This document shows positions 44,020 to 55,429 of a stretch of 64,000 nucleotides of DNA, in pieces. Under the pieces are notes generated by a model that was given only the letters and a program-made list of their open reading frames with translations, had not been told where the DNA came from and did not search any database. Source of the DNA: Bathymodiolus brooksi (Eukaryota; Mollusca; Bivalvia; Mytilida; Modiolidae). Position numbers and translations under genes: made by a program. Within the stretch, counting starts at the first letter, position 1, and each line of letters starts with the position of its first letter. The stretch spans positions 20,507,804 through 20,571,803 of the forward strand of contig OY804579.1 of NCBI GenBank assembly GCA_963680875.1. Reading direction: 5' to 3'.

Positions 44020-46105
44020 TTTCATTATCGCTATTTTGTTTATTTTCCCTTTGATGTTTAAAACCAATATATTTCATATCACGTAAGCGCTGAGATGATT
44101 CCAATTATCGCTGAGCGTTGTCAAGGACGCACGTAGTATTATCGCTGTTTTCTAATATGACGTTATAATGACGTCACATTACCAAATCCTTGATAATAAG
44201 TGATTAACGATATTAAGTGATTAACGATGTTTTTATTAAAACGAGAGGACTTTTCTCAGTCAACTCTCATCGAAGGGCGAAGCCCTGAGTTCGCCCTTCG
44301 ATGAGAGATGACTGAGAAACGTCCTCGAGTTTTAAAAAGCATCTTTAATCATTTTATCGCTATTTTGTATTCATAATTAAATAATTTTTGTTGAGATACT
44401 GACATTTTTTTAAACACAATTAATATTTTATATCGTTAATCACTTAATTATCAAGAATTTGGTAATGTGACGTCATTATAGCGTCATATTATAAAACAAG
44501 ATAATACTACGTGCGACCTTGACAGCGCTTAGCGATTAGCGATAATTGGAATCATTTCATGCGCTTACGTGATATGAAATATATCGGTTTTAAACATCAA
44601 AGGTAAATAAACAAAATAGCGATAAAAAATATTAATTGTGTTTTTGTCAGTATCTCAACAAAAATTATTTAATTATGAATACAAAATAAATAGCGATAAA
44701 ATAATTAAAGGTGTTTTTTTAAAACTCGAGGACGTTTCTCAGTCATCTATCATGCGCCCTTCGATGAGAGATGACTGAGAAAAGTCCTCTCGTTTCAAAA
44801 AAACATCGTTAATCACTTAGTATTGTATATATACTGTCGCATTGACACTAATTTATCATATATATTCATGCTGTATAAGTGATTGTCTAGTGTAAAACAA
44901 TACTTGTGGAACAGTTTTTTCGATTCAGAATAAGTGATTAACGATGTTTTTTTAAAACGAGAGGACTTTTCTCAGTCGTTTCTCATCGAAGGGCGAAGCA
45001 CTGAGATGAGAGATGACTGAGAAACGTCCTCGAGTTTTAAAAAACATCTTTAATTATTTTATTCCTATTTTGTATTCATAATTAAATAATTTTTGTTGAG
45101 ATACTGACATTTTTTTAAACACAATTAATATTTTATATCGTTAATCACTTATTATCAAGGATTTGGTAATGTGACGTCATTATAACGTCTTATTACATAC
45201 TTAGTTCAAATAAAGGCATTTTTGTATGACCAATATGACCGGAAGTAAACTGTCCATATTTTCACACCCCGGGAAAATACTCGGTTATTGGATTACTACA
45301 AGATCATTTCCATATCGAGGCCCATATTGGCCCGGGCCAATATGGGCTTCGACTTCGTCTCAGGCCAATATGGGTGTCACTTTTCTAGATGTCGGAAGTA
45401 TGTAATAAATAGTTTAATACATGGGCATTTCCATATTGGCCTGGTTATCATCCCTCGACCCATATTGGCCCTCGACTCCGTCTCGGGCCAATATGGGGGT
45501 CTCGGCATGATAACCAGGCCAATATGGAAATGCCCATGCATTAATCTGTATATATTAGAAAACAGCAACAATACTACGTGCGTCCTTGACAATGCTTAGC
45601 GATTAGCGATAATTGGAATCATCTCAGCGCTTTAAACGTGATATGAAATATATTGGTTTTAAACATCAAAGGGAAAATAAACAAAATGCTATTTTGGTGA
45701 TTTTCCCTTTGATGTTTAAAACCAATATATTCGCTATTTTGTTTATTTTCCCTTTGATGTTTAAAACCAATATATTTCATATCACGTAAGCGCTGAGATG
45801 ATTCCAATTATCGCTAAGCGTTGTCAAGGACGCGCGTAGTATTATCACTGTTTTCTAATATGATGTTATAATGACGTCACATTACCAAATCCTTGATAAT
45901 AAGTGATTAACGATATAAAATATTAATTGTATTTAAAAAAATGTCAGTATCTCAACAAAAATTATTTATTTATAAATACAATTTAAGAGCGATAAAATAA
46001 TCAAAGATGTTTTTTAAAACTCGAGGACGTTTCTCAATAGAGATGACTGAGAAAAGTCCTCTCGTTTTTAAAAAAACATCGTTAATCACTTAATATCATT
46101 ATAAC
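44020..46105. repeat. Cluster of nested foldback elements in the intron
   Basis: A block running from CGCTATTTTGTTTATTTTCC through TTCATATCACGTAAGCGCTG to AAGTGATTAACGAT occurs near 44025-44225. It recurs inverted at 44405-44635, directly again at 45720-45920, and partly at 45080-45200 and 45545-45690. Short hairpins of GAGAGGACTTTTCTCAGTC and TCATCGAAGGGCGAAGCCCT lie at 44245-44335, 44725-44800, 44955-45045 and 46010-46080. A TA-rich AATCACTT/AAGTGATT terminus recurs. Together this is about 2 kb of self-complementary sequence. No coding content. Confidence 0.85.
45420..45538. repeat. 119-bp near-perfect hairpin
   Basis: CATGGGCATTTCCATATTGG at the left pairs with its full complement at the right. 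Inner arms CCCATATTGGCC pair with GGCCAATATGGG around a CTCGACTCCGTCTCGG centre. A related smaller hairpin lies at about 45320-45375. Confidence 0.92.
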
Positions 46106-46649
46106 TTTGCGTCTATTATAATTTAGAAGTTGGCACAAGAGGCCATGACAAAAGACGTCATTACATACGCAAACGTGATCGCATGCAATCAGTCACTGTC
46201 ACCACTGAGTGCGGTTTACTTGATTGTTTCAACTTTATGTTTTCCAGTGAATCGTTTGCTACATTAGCAACTGCGATAAAATGATTTACTAATGTAAATC
46301 GTATTTAAATAAAAGCACTTGTTTTGTATACCATGTGTATTTGACAGATAACTCATATACTTATTCAATGTCTACATAGCTTCTTTGTGGAACACTATGA
46401 TATACATAGGGCTTAGTGTGTCTGCTGCAAGGAAGATCTCAACTCTCCCTAAAGACTAGACATAAATTATTACCTTATAATTAATTCTACGATTACACCT
46501 ATATATCTATCCGTAGGCCCGTCTCAGTGGTGTCTCTTTTGTTTAATTTGTTGATTGTAAGCTATAGGTTTTTCAATATAGCTGGGATAGTTATAAATTA
46601 ACGTTAAACAATAAACCAATCAGATGAAATAAGTAATGAATGAAGAGTT
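46106..46649. other. Intronic AT-rich spacer
   Basis: Nothing recognisable. Confidence 0.5.
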
Positions 46650-47215
46650 TGAAGATACCAAAGGGGTAATCAGAATCCGTAAATCGAAGAAGGACAGACA
46701 ACACAAAGGCCAGAAGATACCAAAGGGGTAATCAGAATCCGTAAATCGAAGAAGGACAGACAACACAATGGTCAGAAGATACCAAAGGGGTAATCAGAAT
46801 CCATAAATCGAGGAAGGACAGACAACACAATGGCCACAAGATACCAAAAAGGGAAATCAGAATCCATAAATCGAAGAAGGACAGACAACACAATGGCCAC
46901 AAGATACCAAAGGGGTAATCAGAATCCATAAATCGAAGGACAGACAACACAATGGCCACAAGATACCAAAGGGGTAATCAGAATCCATAAATCGAAGGAG
47001 AGACAACACAATGGCCACAAGATACCAAAGGGGTAATCAGAATCCATAAATCGAAGAAGGACAGACAACACAATGGCCAGAAGAAAAAGGACAAACAACA
47101 ATCTACAAAACATACATATAAAACTAAAGATCGAGTAACACGAACACCTCTAAAAACCTGGGGTGAACTCATGTGCTCCGGAAGGATTAGCAGTTCCTGT
47201 TCAACTAGATACGTT
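46650..47215 (-). repeat. Mussel repeat whose 3' end is expanded into a 59-63-bp tandem array
   Basis: The body (47100-47215, minus) matches 49290-49350: CCGGAGCAC, then GTTCGTGTTACTCGATCTTT. From 47085 down to 46650 the terminal 60 bp (minus: GGCCATTGTGTTGTCTGTCC, then CTGATTACCCCTTTGGTATC) is repeated seven times plus a partial; GATACCAAA starts at 46653, 46715, 46778, 46840, 46903, 46962 and 47021. Elsewhere the repeat ends with only one such unit. Confidence 0.9.
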
Positions 47216-47412
47216 TGTTTTATACTTTTAATTTTACCTAGCTGAAAAATTACAAAATGAGATCCAGTTTTCTAGAATATATAGTTATGTGTATAATACT
47301 TGAAATTGTTGTTAGCTGTTTCTTTTGAGCTCTTGAAATTCCTTTTTGTGTACGTTGTTAATGGTTTTGATGGGTTTTATAACATATTGTACTTGAGTTG
47401 GCAAACAAAAAG

Positions 47413-47711
47413 CACAGGGACTCGGTTAATGTACATATTTTTTTTAATTATTTTACGTGTTTTTCCTATTTACTGTCTGTTTTTATTAAATCATTATCGT
47501 TAGGACCTAGATTGTCATGTTTACAGTCAATGTGCAATATAAATATTTTAGTATATGGATGTGGATAGTATATTGCACATTGACTGTAAACATGAAAATC
47601 TAGGTGCTAACGATAATGATTTAATAAAAACAGACAGTAAATAGGAAAAACACGTAAAATAATTAGAAAAAAATAATTAAAAAAAATATGTCCATTAACC
47701 GAGTCCCTGTG
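47413..47711. mobile_element. Hairpin MITE with perfect 8-bp target duplication (hAT-like)
   Basis: Arms of about 134 bp (CACAGGGACTCGGTTAATG at the left, complement at the right) flank a loop of about 30 bp. ACAAAAAG occurs immediately outside both ends (47405-47412 and 47712-47719). The 8-bp duplication and CA..GGG terminus point to the hAT superfamily. Non-autonomous, no open frame. Confidence 0.9.
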
Positions 47712-47719
47712 ACAAAAAG

Positions 47720-48507
47720 CTGAAGAGGCGTATTCTAGAAGTGGATAAAAAGTATGTCATAGCTTGAAATATTACGTCAGGAAATAGCGTAATACAGCGT
47801 TGAACAATCGGTCAATAATTTTTTCCAAGCTGTTTCTTTAATTTATTTTGTGTAGTGTTATGTAGATTATTGTCTCTCATTTTGTCCTTTTTATTTTGGC
47901 CGTTGCAATGTCTTTCGTTCTTCTGTTTACTGCTTCTAATTACCATTTTCGTATCTTCAAACTTGACTGAAATATATTTTAAAACTTGCATAGTATACAA
48001 AAGACGGTATGATATGCACATCATTAATATCTGTAGAAAAATGACAAGTCGTTTGTGAAGATAAGATTTAAATACACCATACATACTGTAACGTTTTGTA
48101 TATCATCACATGTTGTCTAAGAGTTTCTTTTCTCAATCCCGTCTTACCAAAAACAGTTATGCTAGCTTCATATGACTACTCATTTAAACGTTGTATGTTC
48201 TCATCAGAATTTTAATGACATTCATGCTAGATTTGTTCTGATTATAACAAGTTAAAAAAAGAAAAAGAAACCACAGCTGTTTATCATCACTTTATATCAT
48301 TTATATCCTGACTGCCGGAGCAGAACACTAACCAATGGAATTTCCAGCATTGGGCATGTGTCTGAACACTTTAAGTGGGTATCGAGTCGAGAACCTATGT
48401 TAGTGTTGTTAACCTAATGTCAACGACCTTACCCACTCGGCCACCTAGGCCCCGTATCCACAAAGTAAGCATCACTAAAACTGTGCATCCAATTGATAAT
48501 AAGATGA
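47720..48507. other. Intronic spacer
   Basis: No gene or repeat boundary recognised. Confidence 0.5.
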
Positions 48508-48515
48508 ACTCTCTT

Positions 48516-48549
<34 letters not shown>

Positions 48550-48583
48550 TCTCTCTCTCAATCAATCAATCAATCAATCAATC

Positions 48584-48621
<38 letters not shown>

Positions 48622-48634
48622 TATCAATCAATCA
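48508..48634 (+). repeat. Compound microsatellite (CT)n-(CAAT)n
   Basis: About 50 bp of CT repeats, followed by about 75 bp of AATC/CAAT repeats with one interruption. Confidence 0.97.
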
Positions 48635-49057
48635 TGTGTAGCCCAATTTGTTCCTTTCTCAAGTGCTCCTAAATGTAATTTTGCAAATGTGGAACCAAAA
48701 GCTGCAAAATACTTATCACAGATGGCTTATTCACCAGTAATTTAGCTAAAGCAATACCTTACAAAGAGTTGCGATGATATGAATTGCAAATCGCCTAATA
48801 TTGTTTACGGATTAGATCGTAACATTTGCGGGTTGGTATATGTCGGTGACACAGAAGGCAAAGTACACAAAAGGATGTAGGTGGTCAACCAGACATCATT
48901 AAAATGTGTATTATTTAGTTTATCAGCATATAAAAATTTAGTGAAACATTTTGGAGTTTGGTATGTATCACATTCGGAAAAAAATATTTTCACTAACTGC
49001 TTTCAAAACTGGATTAATTGTACAACTCGTGTCCCCGTTACAAAGTCGAATTGAAAT

Positions 49058-49465
49058 AAGTACAAGCTTTAATCATGTCGAATTGAAATAAGTACAAGCT
49101 TTAATCATTGCGACAGTTTTACGGACGCCACCATGACTTGGTTGACCGTTATGAATATCTGTGTCACAAATGACCTCGGATATGTTTCATTCGTCGTAAA
49201 CACTTCCCGGTCCTTTCCCCATTCAAGATTTATCACCGGGTTTGTTACTAGATGAACACGACGGGTGCCACTAGTGGAGCAAAAACTGCTTACCCTTCCG
49301 GAGCACCCCCGATTTTTAGTGGGGTTCGTGTTATTCGATCTTTAGTTTTATGTATATGTTTTGTAGATCGTTGTTTGTCCTTTTGACCATTGTGTTGTCT
49401 GTCCTTCTTCGATTTACGGATTCTGATTACCCCTTTGGTATCTTCAAACTCTTCCTTCAGCAATC
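49058..49465 (+). repeat. Abundant mussel repeat, near-complete copy
   Basis: It starts with a 33-bp duplication (TCGAATTGAAATAAGTACAA twice, 49048-49106), then GACTTGGTTGACCGTTATGA, CACTTCCCGGTCCTTTCC, CCTTCCGGAGCACC, GTTCGTGTTATTCGATCTTT and CTGATTACCCCTTTGGTATC. Other copies: 54990-55425, 57008-57362, and inverted 46650-47215 and 62750-63120. Confidence 0.85.
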
Positions 49466-49479
49466 GTCAGGAATATTAC

Positions 49480-50029
49480 CAATCACAGACTTTTCAATTC
49501 TGTACCGTGGCATTTCTACCAAAGATGACGAATTTGATCTTACTTCCCTCTACTGAATGCCTTAGTTGCCTACTCTAACCTAAAAGTAGATTAAAAGAAT
49601 TTGTTCAACTTTATTTCATAAAAAAGAATTGCAAACGTAGATACCAATATCTTATTTTAGAAAGGGAAAAATTTTAATTGGTAAATAAACACTCTGATTC
49701 TAACAAGATGCTCTCTTATCAAACTGCTTGAGTTTTTAATTGACAATATATTTGTTATGTTTGATGGACGTTTTGCACATTCGTATGAAGTAGACATCAT
49801 GCAGATGCGTTTCACGAAAAAACTAAGAAAAGTTAGGTATTGACAGCTGAATGAACAACAACATTCTTTTCATCGAGGTACAATGTAAGACACGTGTTTT
49901 GCAACAATTGGGTCTTTGAGTATCAATGTTGCGCCAGTATTCGTTGATCCACTAAGTTGTTTTATTCCAATTTGCATAACGACTTCACAGCCTTTACAAA
50001 ATGCATGAGACATTATTGAAAACTAATTA
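49480..50029. other. Intronic spacer
   Basis: Nothing recognisable. Confidence 0.45.
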
Positions 50030-50400
50030 AGAAATAAATCATGGAAGCCAGAATGTGCTTCAGAGGCGAGGGATAAAATTTACTAATATCCACCAACCCA
50101 TGTTAAAACTCGAAACACATTTTGGCTTCTATGAATTATTTCGATTCTGATATGTCTAAAAGAGTACAAATACGGTAGTATACTTTGATTGGAAGACTGT
50201 AATATATATTTACGTTTGCGGACAATGTCGCACACAATTTATGCTGCCAAATTCGAGCAGACGATAATTCATCAACATGTACATTTACGACGGGAAAGCC
50301 AGTCATATGCACCGGCGCATGTGCTAATGAGATTATACCCAATCGATAAATCGCGTGTTTGCTTACAAAGCGAAAGAAGGACATCATGTTTGAAAATACA
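50030..50400 (+). repeat. Interspersed repeat, copy with partial hairpin
   Basis: It matches 58047-58430: AAATAAATCATGGAAGCCAG, GAGGCGAGGGATAAAATTTA, AGTACAAATACGGTAGTATA, TTTACGTTTGCGGA. The left half of the hairpin is deleted here. Confidence 0.85.
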
Positions 50401-52395
50401 ATATTTGTGTTGTATACGCAACACAAGTATACAGTGATCTGTATCCTATACATAAACATGTTGTTGTGATCATGGATATGATGTAAGACAACTTTCAAAG
50501 AAGCATTTTTTAGATGGAAAAATAACCTTGTTTGAAACATGCCAATTCTCTTGCAAATGTCTCTGAAATACAATTGATGTTTATATCATTAGTCTAGTTT
50601 TAAATATTTGCACTTTATGGAGATAACATCATTTGTTATACTTTAATTACATTAACAAGTGATGTAATTTCCACAAGGATTTCGTTTTCCTAGAATACAG
50701 GAATAGCATGTTGAAAAAGAATACTACAGAATTTTTGATAATTTCCGACTAATTTATTTTGCTATTCTGAGGGAACGAAAAGATATGATATTATAAACGT
50801 CTCAATGGTGTACAACATTACGAAAGAATAAAATAATCGCTTATTGGTTTCCTTTTTCAATGTTTTAAGCCCAACGTAAAAATGATTGTTGAGTATTTGT
50901 TTAGAAGTGTGTAATTATTTATTCGTAATAATCTGCATAGGTTTGTTTTCACCTACTTCTCTTACTCTTGTTTTTCTTACTCCATTTTCATCATGCATTT
51001 TCAAACAATTTTTTTATGAAATTTAGACCACTTGCTCATAAAATGTAGTTAGAACTAAAAATCGGCTCTCCAACTATAATGAATCGTATGATTCCACCAG
51101 ATTCGATTTGTTGAAAACGTTTTTACCAAAATAATTTTTACTTGTGTATGTATGGCCTATACTAACGATGCCATTTCGAGGCTTGCGTCAGTATAATGAA
51201 GAATCATATATGCCATGCGAAATATTAGTTGTTTTAGTGTTGTATTTTTTTTATTACACTTTAAACATTTACGTTCATGGTATTGTACTACATTATTAAC
51301 CGTTTATAATTTTTGATTGCCCCTTCGGTATTCTCTAACGTTTATATAATATTGTTTTCATATAGTATGTATATATATATATATATATATAGTTTTTCGA
51401 TCCAGCACTAACGTGAGGATGGTTGTTAACTATTGTTTAAACGTGTATCTGCAATTTCCCGATTAATCTTGAAACTGGTTTTTCGGTTTGATATTTATTT
51501 TCCTTTTATCGTAATACACGTGCATATGGTCTTGTTTTCCCGCGAACAATATTCACAGCGTCTAGAACAATGTAAACTTGTTGGAAGAACTTGATTGGTC
51601 TACATGACTAGTTTTACGGCCCGCGAATTCACGCTTCCCGTTGTTGTAAATATTTGGACGATGTTGGACCAGAAAAACGGTCTATGCAACATTTGTGTTG
51701 TCAAGAACTGAAAACGATAAGAACAATTCAGATTACTTATGGTACACACAAAAACAACAAGGTTGCTTGGTAAACCAAATAGCATTATTAGTAATTTTCT
51801 ACTTTGGAAATCCATGTATTCTATATAAATATTTATATTAAACGTTCCCAACAAATGTCTTTTTGTCGTTTCGAAAATAAATTGGTGCAATGTATATAAT
51901 TTGGCTTTGTCTGGTTGAATCTAGATTTAAATTGAAGTTTATTATTCATAATAATGAAGCTGTTAAAAAAACAGAAAATGTTACAAAGATATGAACACTC
52001 ATAGAAGGAGCGGCGATATACTCAACGAGTTTAGTTTTCACATAAACTGGTCGACAATCCTTCCTGAAATAAAGTGCTTAAGCAATTAAATTGTCTTGTT
52101 TCAACTTCCAACATAACAAGGTTTTGTAATTACATCTTACACAAGAAAGCTCTGTGAGGTTATTTTTTGTTGTTCTATATTTAAAAGAGATATATGGCTG
52201 TTACAGCATCGTGATTACTCTTCAATTTAAGTATTCTGCACTTATACTTATTCATTTTTGAAGTATACACTGAAATGTACAACAGAAATACATTATGAGG
52301 CAGCTGAAATATCATATGATTCTACTGTCGGTAAAGAGATCGGTTTTGTTTACGCCAAATGTTACCTGACTATGTCTGTCTTGTAATATAAACAT
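50401..52395. other. Intronic / upstream spacer of exon B
   Basis: AT-rich. A (TA)n microsatellite at about 51366-51391. No gene seen. Confidence 0.5.
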
Positions 52396-52399
52396 AGGA

Positions 52400-52407
52400 T
52401 ATAAATA
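52400..52407 (+). promoter_or_regulatory. Possible TATA box before exon B
   Basis: TATAAATA lies 40-47 bp before ATG 52447, a workable position if exon B has its own promoter and a very short leader. In AT-rich DNA this is weak evidence. Confidence 0.25.
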
Positions 52408-52446
52408 CTGAAATTAGTTTGGGAAAAAGAATACGTTTAAAACAGT

Positions 52447-52816
52447 ATGGTAATTATGTCGGACACAGCTGCTATTTTAATTCAGATCTTAAAGGAACAA
52501 TGTCTCCGACGAGGGTTTGGTGGTATCCGTGGCTTAGGTGTTGTGTTCCGCTGTATGGATATAGATTGTTCAAGAGCACTTGTTTTTGATGAGCTCAAAA
52601 TTGGATTGGAAAAGTTTGGATTAAGAATGTCTGACAAGTATTTAAAAACATTGTTTGATTCCATGGACAAAGATAAAAATGGAGAAATAGACTTTTCAGA
52701 ATTTATGAAGGCTTTAAGAGCTCCTTTAAATAAGATAAGAATTGAAGCGTTAGACGAAGCCTTTGCGAAACTTGATACAAACAGTGATGGCGTGATTGAT
52801 GTGGACGATCTTAAAG
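52447..52816 (+). CDS. CAPSL: Calcyphosin-like EF-hand protein, first coding exon B
   Basis: ATG 52447 (or 52456, giving MSDTAAILIQILKEQ) opens a frame of 123 residues plus one base, ending at AAAG|GTTTGT. The break falls after the same DLK residues and in the same phase as exon A. EF-hand loops: DIDCSRALVFDE (degenerate, Gly missing), DKDKNGEIDFSE (canonical) and DTNSDGVIDVDD. About half of the residues are identical to exon A, so the duplication is old. Joined to 61978-62207 it gives about 199 residues. As the nearer exon it is the default partner of the last exon. The protein family is soluble and Ca2+-binding, with roles suggested in ciliated and secretory cells. Confidence 0.88.
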
Positions 52817-52929
52817 GTTTGTTATATGTCATGCTCCATAGTTGTTAAATCTAGAAATATAGATAGTAATGAATGATGATAGATAGTACCACTCTTTATA
52901 ATTCGGAAAAGAAAGTTTAAACAATGGCG

Positions 52930-53231
52930 GTCAACATTCCACCAATATCAACAAAGCAAACATTACTCTCACCTCAACTCATTGAACATAACGAGACTAA
53001 GATATATGTCGTTGGAAATCCAGTTCCTTGTTTGGGACAGCCACAAAAATGTGGTAGGGTTAAAGTGGGTAATGGACTCCCAACCACCACCCTAAAATTG
53101 GAAAAATATGATTTTTGGCGTAAAATCGTGATTTTTCACACGAAATACCCAAATATTTTTTGCCCCTCCCTTGGCTCGGCGCAATTTTTTTAAGTGCGCC
53201 CCCCTAACTTGAAATCCTGGATCTGCCCCTG
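52930..53231 (+). repeat. Mussel repeat plus 3' end of the hAT-like family
   Basis: 53010-53095 (GTCGTTGGAAATCCAGTTCC, TTGTTTGGGACAGCCAC) resembles a segment I recall as frequent in mussel sequences. 53095-53231 (TTTTTGGCGTAAAATCGTG, TTAAGTGCGCCCCCCTAAC, CTGGATCTGCCCCTG) matches the 3' end of the 16619-18083 element. An open frame here (52924-53193) is not considered a gene. Confidence 0.7.
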
Positions 53232-53234
53232 CTC

Positions 53235-53795
53235 TTATAATGCAGACATATATAATGAAGTACTATAGTAAGAATAAAATTTAATACAAGGCGTTAATAA
53301 TTAAATGTTGATAATGTAACCTGGTACACGAACTACATTTGTACTTCTAAGAAAAAAAACTGGAACACCAAACACAAACAAATACAATGTAAATAAAATA
53401 CGATAGAAATCTAGATCATGACTTGCGATAGGCACATTAATGTTAAACCGGTGAATGTGATCCCCTCGTTTGATAAAGAGAATGATAAAGAAAATAGATC
53501 ATATAGCCAATATTATAAAAAAAAACAATGTGGAGGAAATTAAAGGTATAAACTATTTTTATTATTGTTTTTCATAATATTTGGACACTGTCTTGTTTAT
53601 GCAAATTCAGTTGATACATGTTAAGCATACAAATGGGGAAGTAAACGTTATATATTAGATGGACATAAATATATTATCATTTTTGTATATTATTTGGAAA
53701 CGTTGATTGGCTGAAAACGGGTCACATGGCGTTCTATAAAAAGTGGTATAGCACGGACGTTACTAATTATAGTAACACCCATGCAATATACAAAT
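53235..53795. other. Intronic spacer
   Basis: Nothing recognisable. Confidence 0.45.
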
Positions 53796-53922
53796 TTATT
53801 TTTAGAAACATCCGCGCTATGCACGATTTATCAATGTATTTTTAGAAACATCCGTGCTATGCATGATTTATCTATGTATTTTAGAAACATCCGTGCTATA
53901 CACGATTTAACAATGTATTTTC
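53796..53922 (+). repeat. Three-copy tandem repeat, unit about 40 bp
   Basis: TTAGAAACATCCGTGCTAT recurs at 53802, 53842 and 53881, followed by GATTTATCAATGTATTTT-type ends. A degenerate AAATTTCA-rich low-complexity stretch follows, to about 54120. Confidence 0.85.
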
Positions 53923-54150
53923 CACAATTTCAACAAATTTAAAAAATTTCATAAAATTTCAACAAATTTCAAAATTATTTTAATTTTTTTTTAAATTTCA
54001 ACAAATTTAAAAAATTTCATAAAATTTCAAAACTTTCAAAAATTTCATATAAGATTTCAAAATTTTCAAAAAATTTCAAAATGATAAAATTTTCAAAAAG
54101 TTCTAAATTTTAATATTTAAATAATGATATTGAAAAATGATAAAACAATT

Positions 54151-54335
54151 ATAGCCTATCATTTCGGTCAATACATGGATTGATAGACCTAAAAATATAT
54201 ATCGACCTCGGACTTCGTCCTCGGTCCATATATATTGATAGACCTAAAAATATACATCGACCTCGGACTTTGTCCTCGGTCAATATATATTTATAGGTCT
54301 ATAAATCCATGTATTGACCTCAATGGAAGGCTATA
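54151..54335. repeat. Foldback repeat with duplicated centre
   Basis: Outer arms GGTCAATACATGGAT (54166) and ATCCATGTATTGACC (to 54319) enclose two copies of ATAGACCTAAAAATATA, followed by GACCTCGGACTTCGTCCTCG and its near-identical second copy. Confidence 0.88.
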
Positions 54336-54989
54336 TTTGTATATTGTCCAATGATAAGTATAAAATACAGTACAATAGAAATAAAAGAAGGGGCTCTTAT
54401 TGGATAAAACGGGTTTCTTTTTACGAATGCGGAAAAAGAAACCAGGTATATCCAATATGGTCAACTTCTTTTATTTCAATAGTAATGTATCTAACTTGTA
54501 CAACAATGATGTTATAATTTCTAAAATGTAAAAAAGTCATGAGAACAATTTTGTTTGTGAACGAGTTTACCTAATTTTTACAATAGCGTTGTTGGTGGTA
54601 TTATTGTACAAATATGTTCATAGATGATGTATCTTTAAATCACGAGGATTTTGCATATCCGTTACGGAAATCTAATATTTCGTCCATATCAAAGTCTCCA
54701 TTCTTTTTCAGTGGCAACCAAAAGTTGTTCACCCAATTTTTCTCATCACTCCCTTGTTTTTATATTTTGTTGAACTCGTCCTGAATGTGCATGAACTATT
54801 GGCTGTTGGATGTTATTCAACCAACAAACAATCAATCATGTTACAAATATGGATTTACGACAAAAGTTGTGATTTCAATTTTCCCATTGTGAACTACCCA
54901 TTTATATGTAGCAACATTTCAGCAGCATCAGTTGATCCGATATTCCAGAGCTTGTGGTTCCTGTTATGATTTCCTTGATAGAAGGTTCC
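54336..54989. other. Intronic spacer
   Basis: No gene. The open frame at 54754-54969 has no recognised motif. Confidence 0.45.
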
Positions 54990-55425
54990 TGCTCATAAGG
55001 AAGCTAATGCACCAAGGGTTCCTTATGGTTAAGTTGAAGTCATCACTTCGAATGTTTTACGGTCACCACTATGACCTTGTTAGACGTTACGGAATATATG
55101 TGTCATGAATAACCACATATATGTTCCACTTGTCGTAATCACAACTCTGTCCTTTCTTCAATCATGATGTATCACCGTGGTTGCAGCAAGAGTAACAAGA
55201 TCGGTGCCACCCATGGAGCAGGAACTGCTCACCCTTCCGGGGTACATGCGTTCATCCTAAGTTTTTTTTTATTATTAAGGTTCGTGTCGCTTGAACGTTA
55301 ATATTATGTGTGGTGTTTATTGTTTGTCCTTTTGTCCTTTTTCTCTTGGTTATTGTATTGTCTGTCCTTCCTCAAATTACGGCTTCTGATTACCTATTGG
55401 TATCCTCAAACTTTTCTTCCAATAA
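54990..55425 (+). repeat. Abundant mussel repeat, diverged copy
   Basis: It has GTCACCACTATGACCTTGTT, then GGAATATATGTGTCATGAAT, ACTGCTCACCCTTCCGGGG, GTTCGTGTCGCTTGAACG and CTGATTACCTATTGGTATCC, in the same order as 49110-49465. Confidence 0.78.
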
Positions 55426-55429
55426 TTAA

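Noticed and set aside
46732..47172. Overlapping minus-strand frames with repeated Leu/Cys-rich units
   Set aside because: They are translations of the 60-bp tandem array; unit length varies between 59 and 63, so the frame drifts.
48375..48641. Open frame rich in Ser-Leu and Ile-Asn-Gln-Ser
   Set aside because: Translation of the (CT)n and (CAAT)n microsatellite.
52924..53193. 89-residue frame just after exon B
   Set aside because: It spans a dispersed mussel repeat and the end of a hAT-like element, so it is not an extension of the gene.
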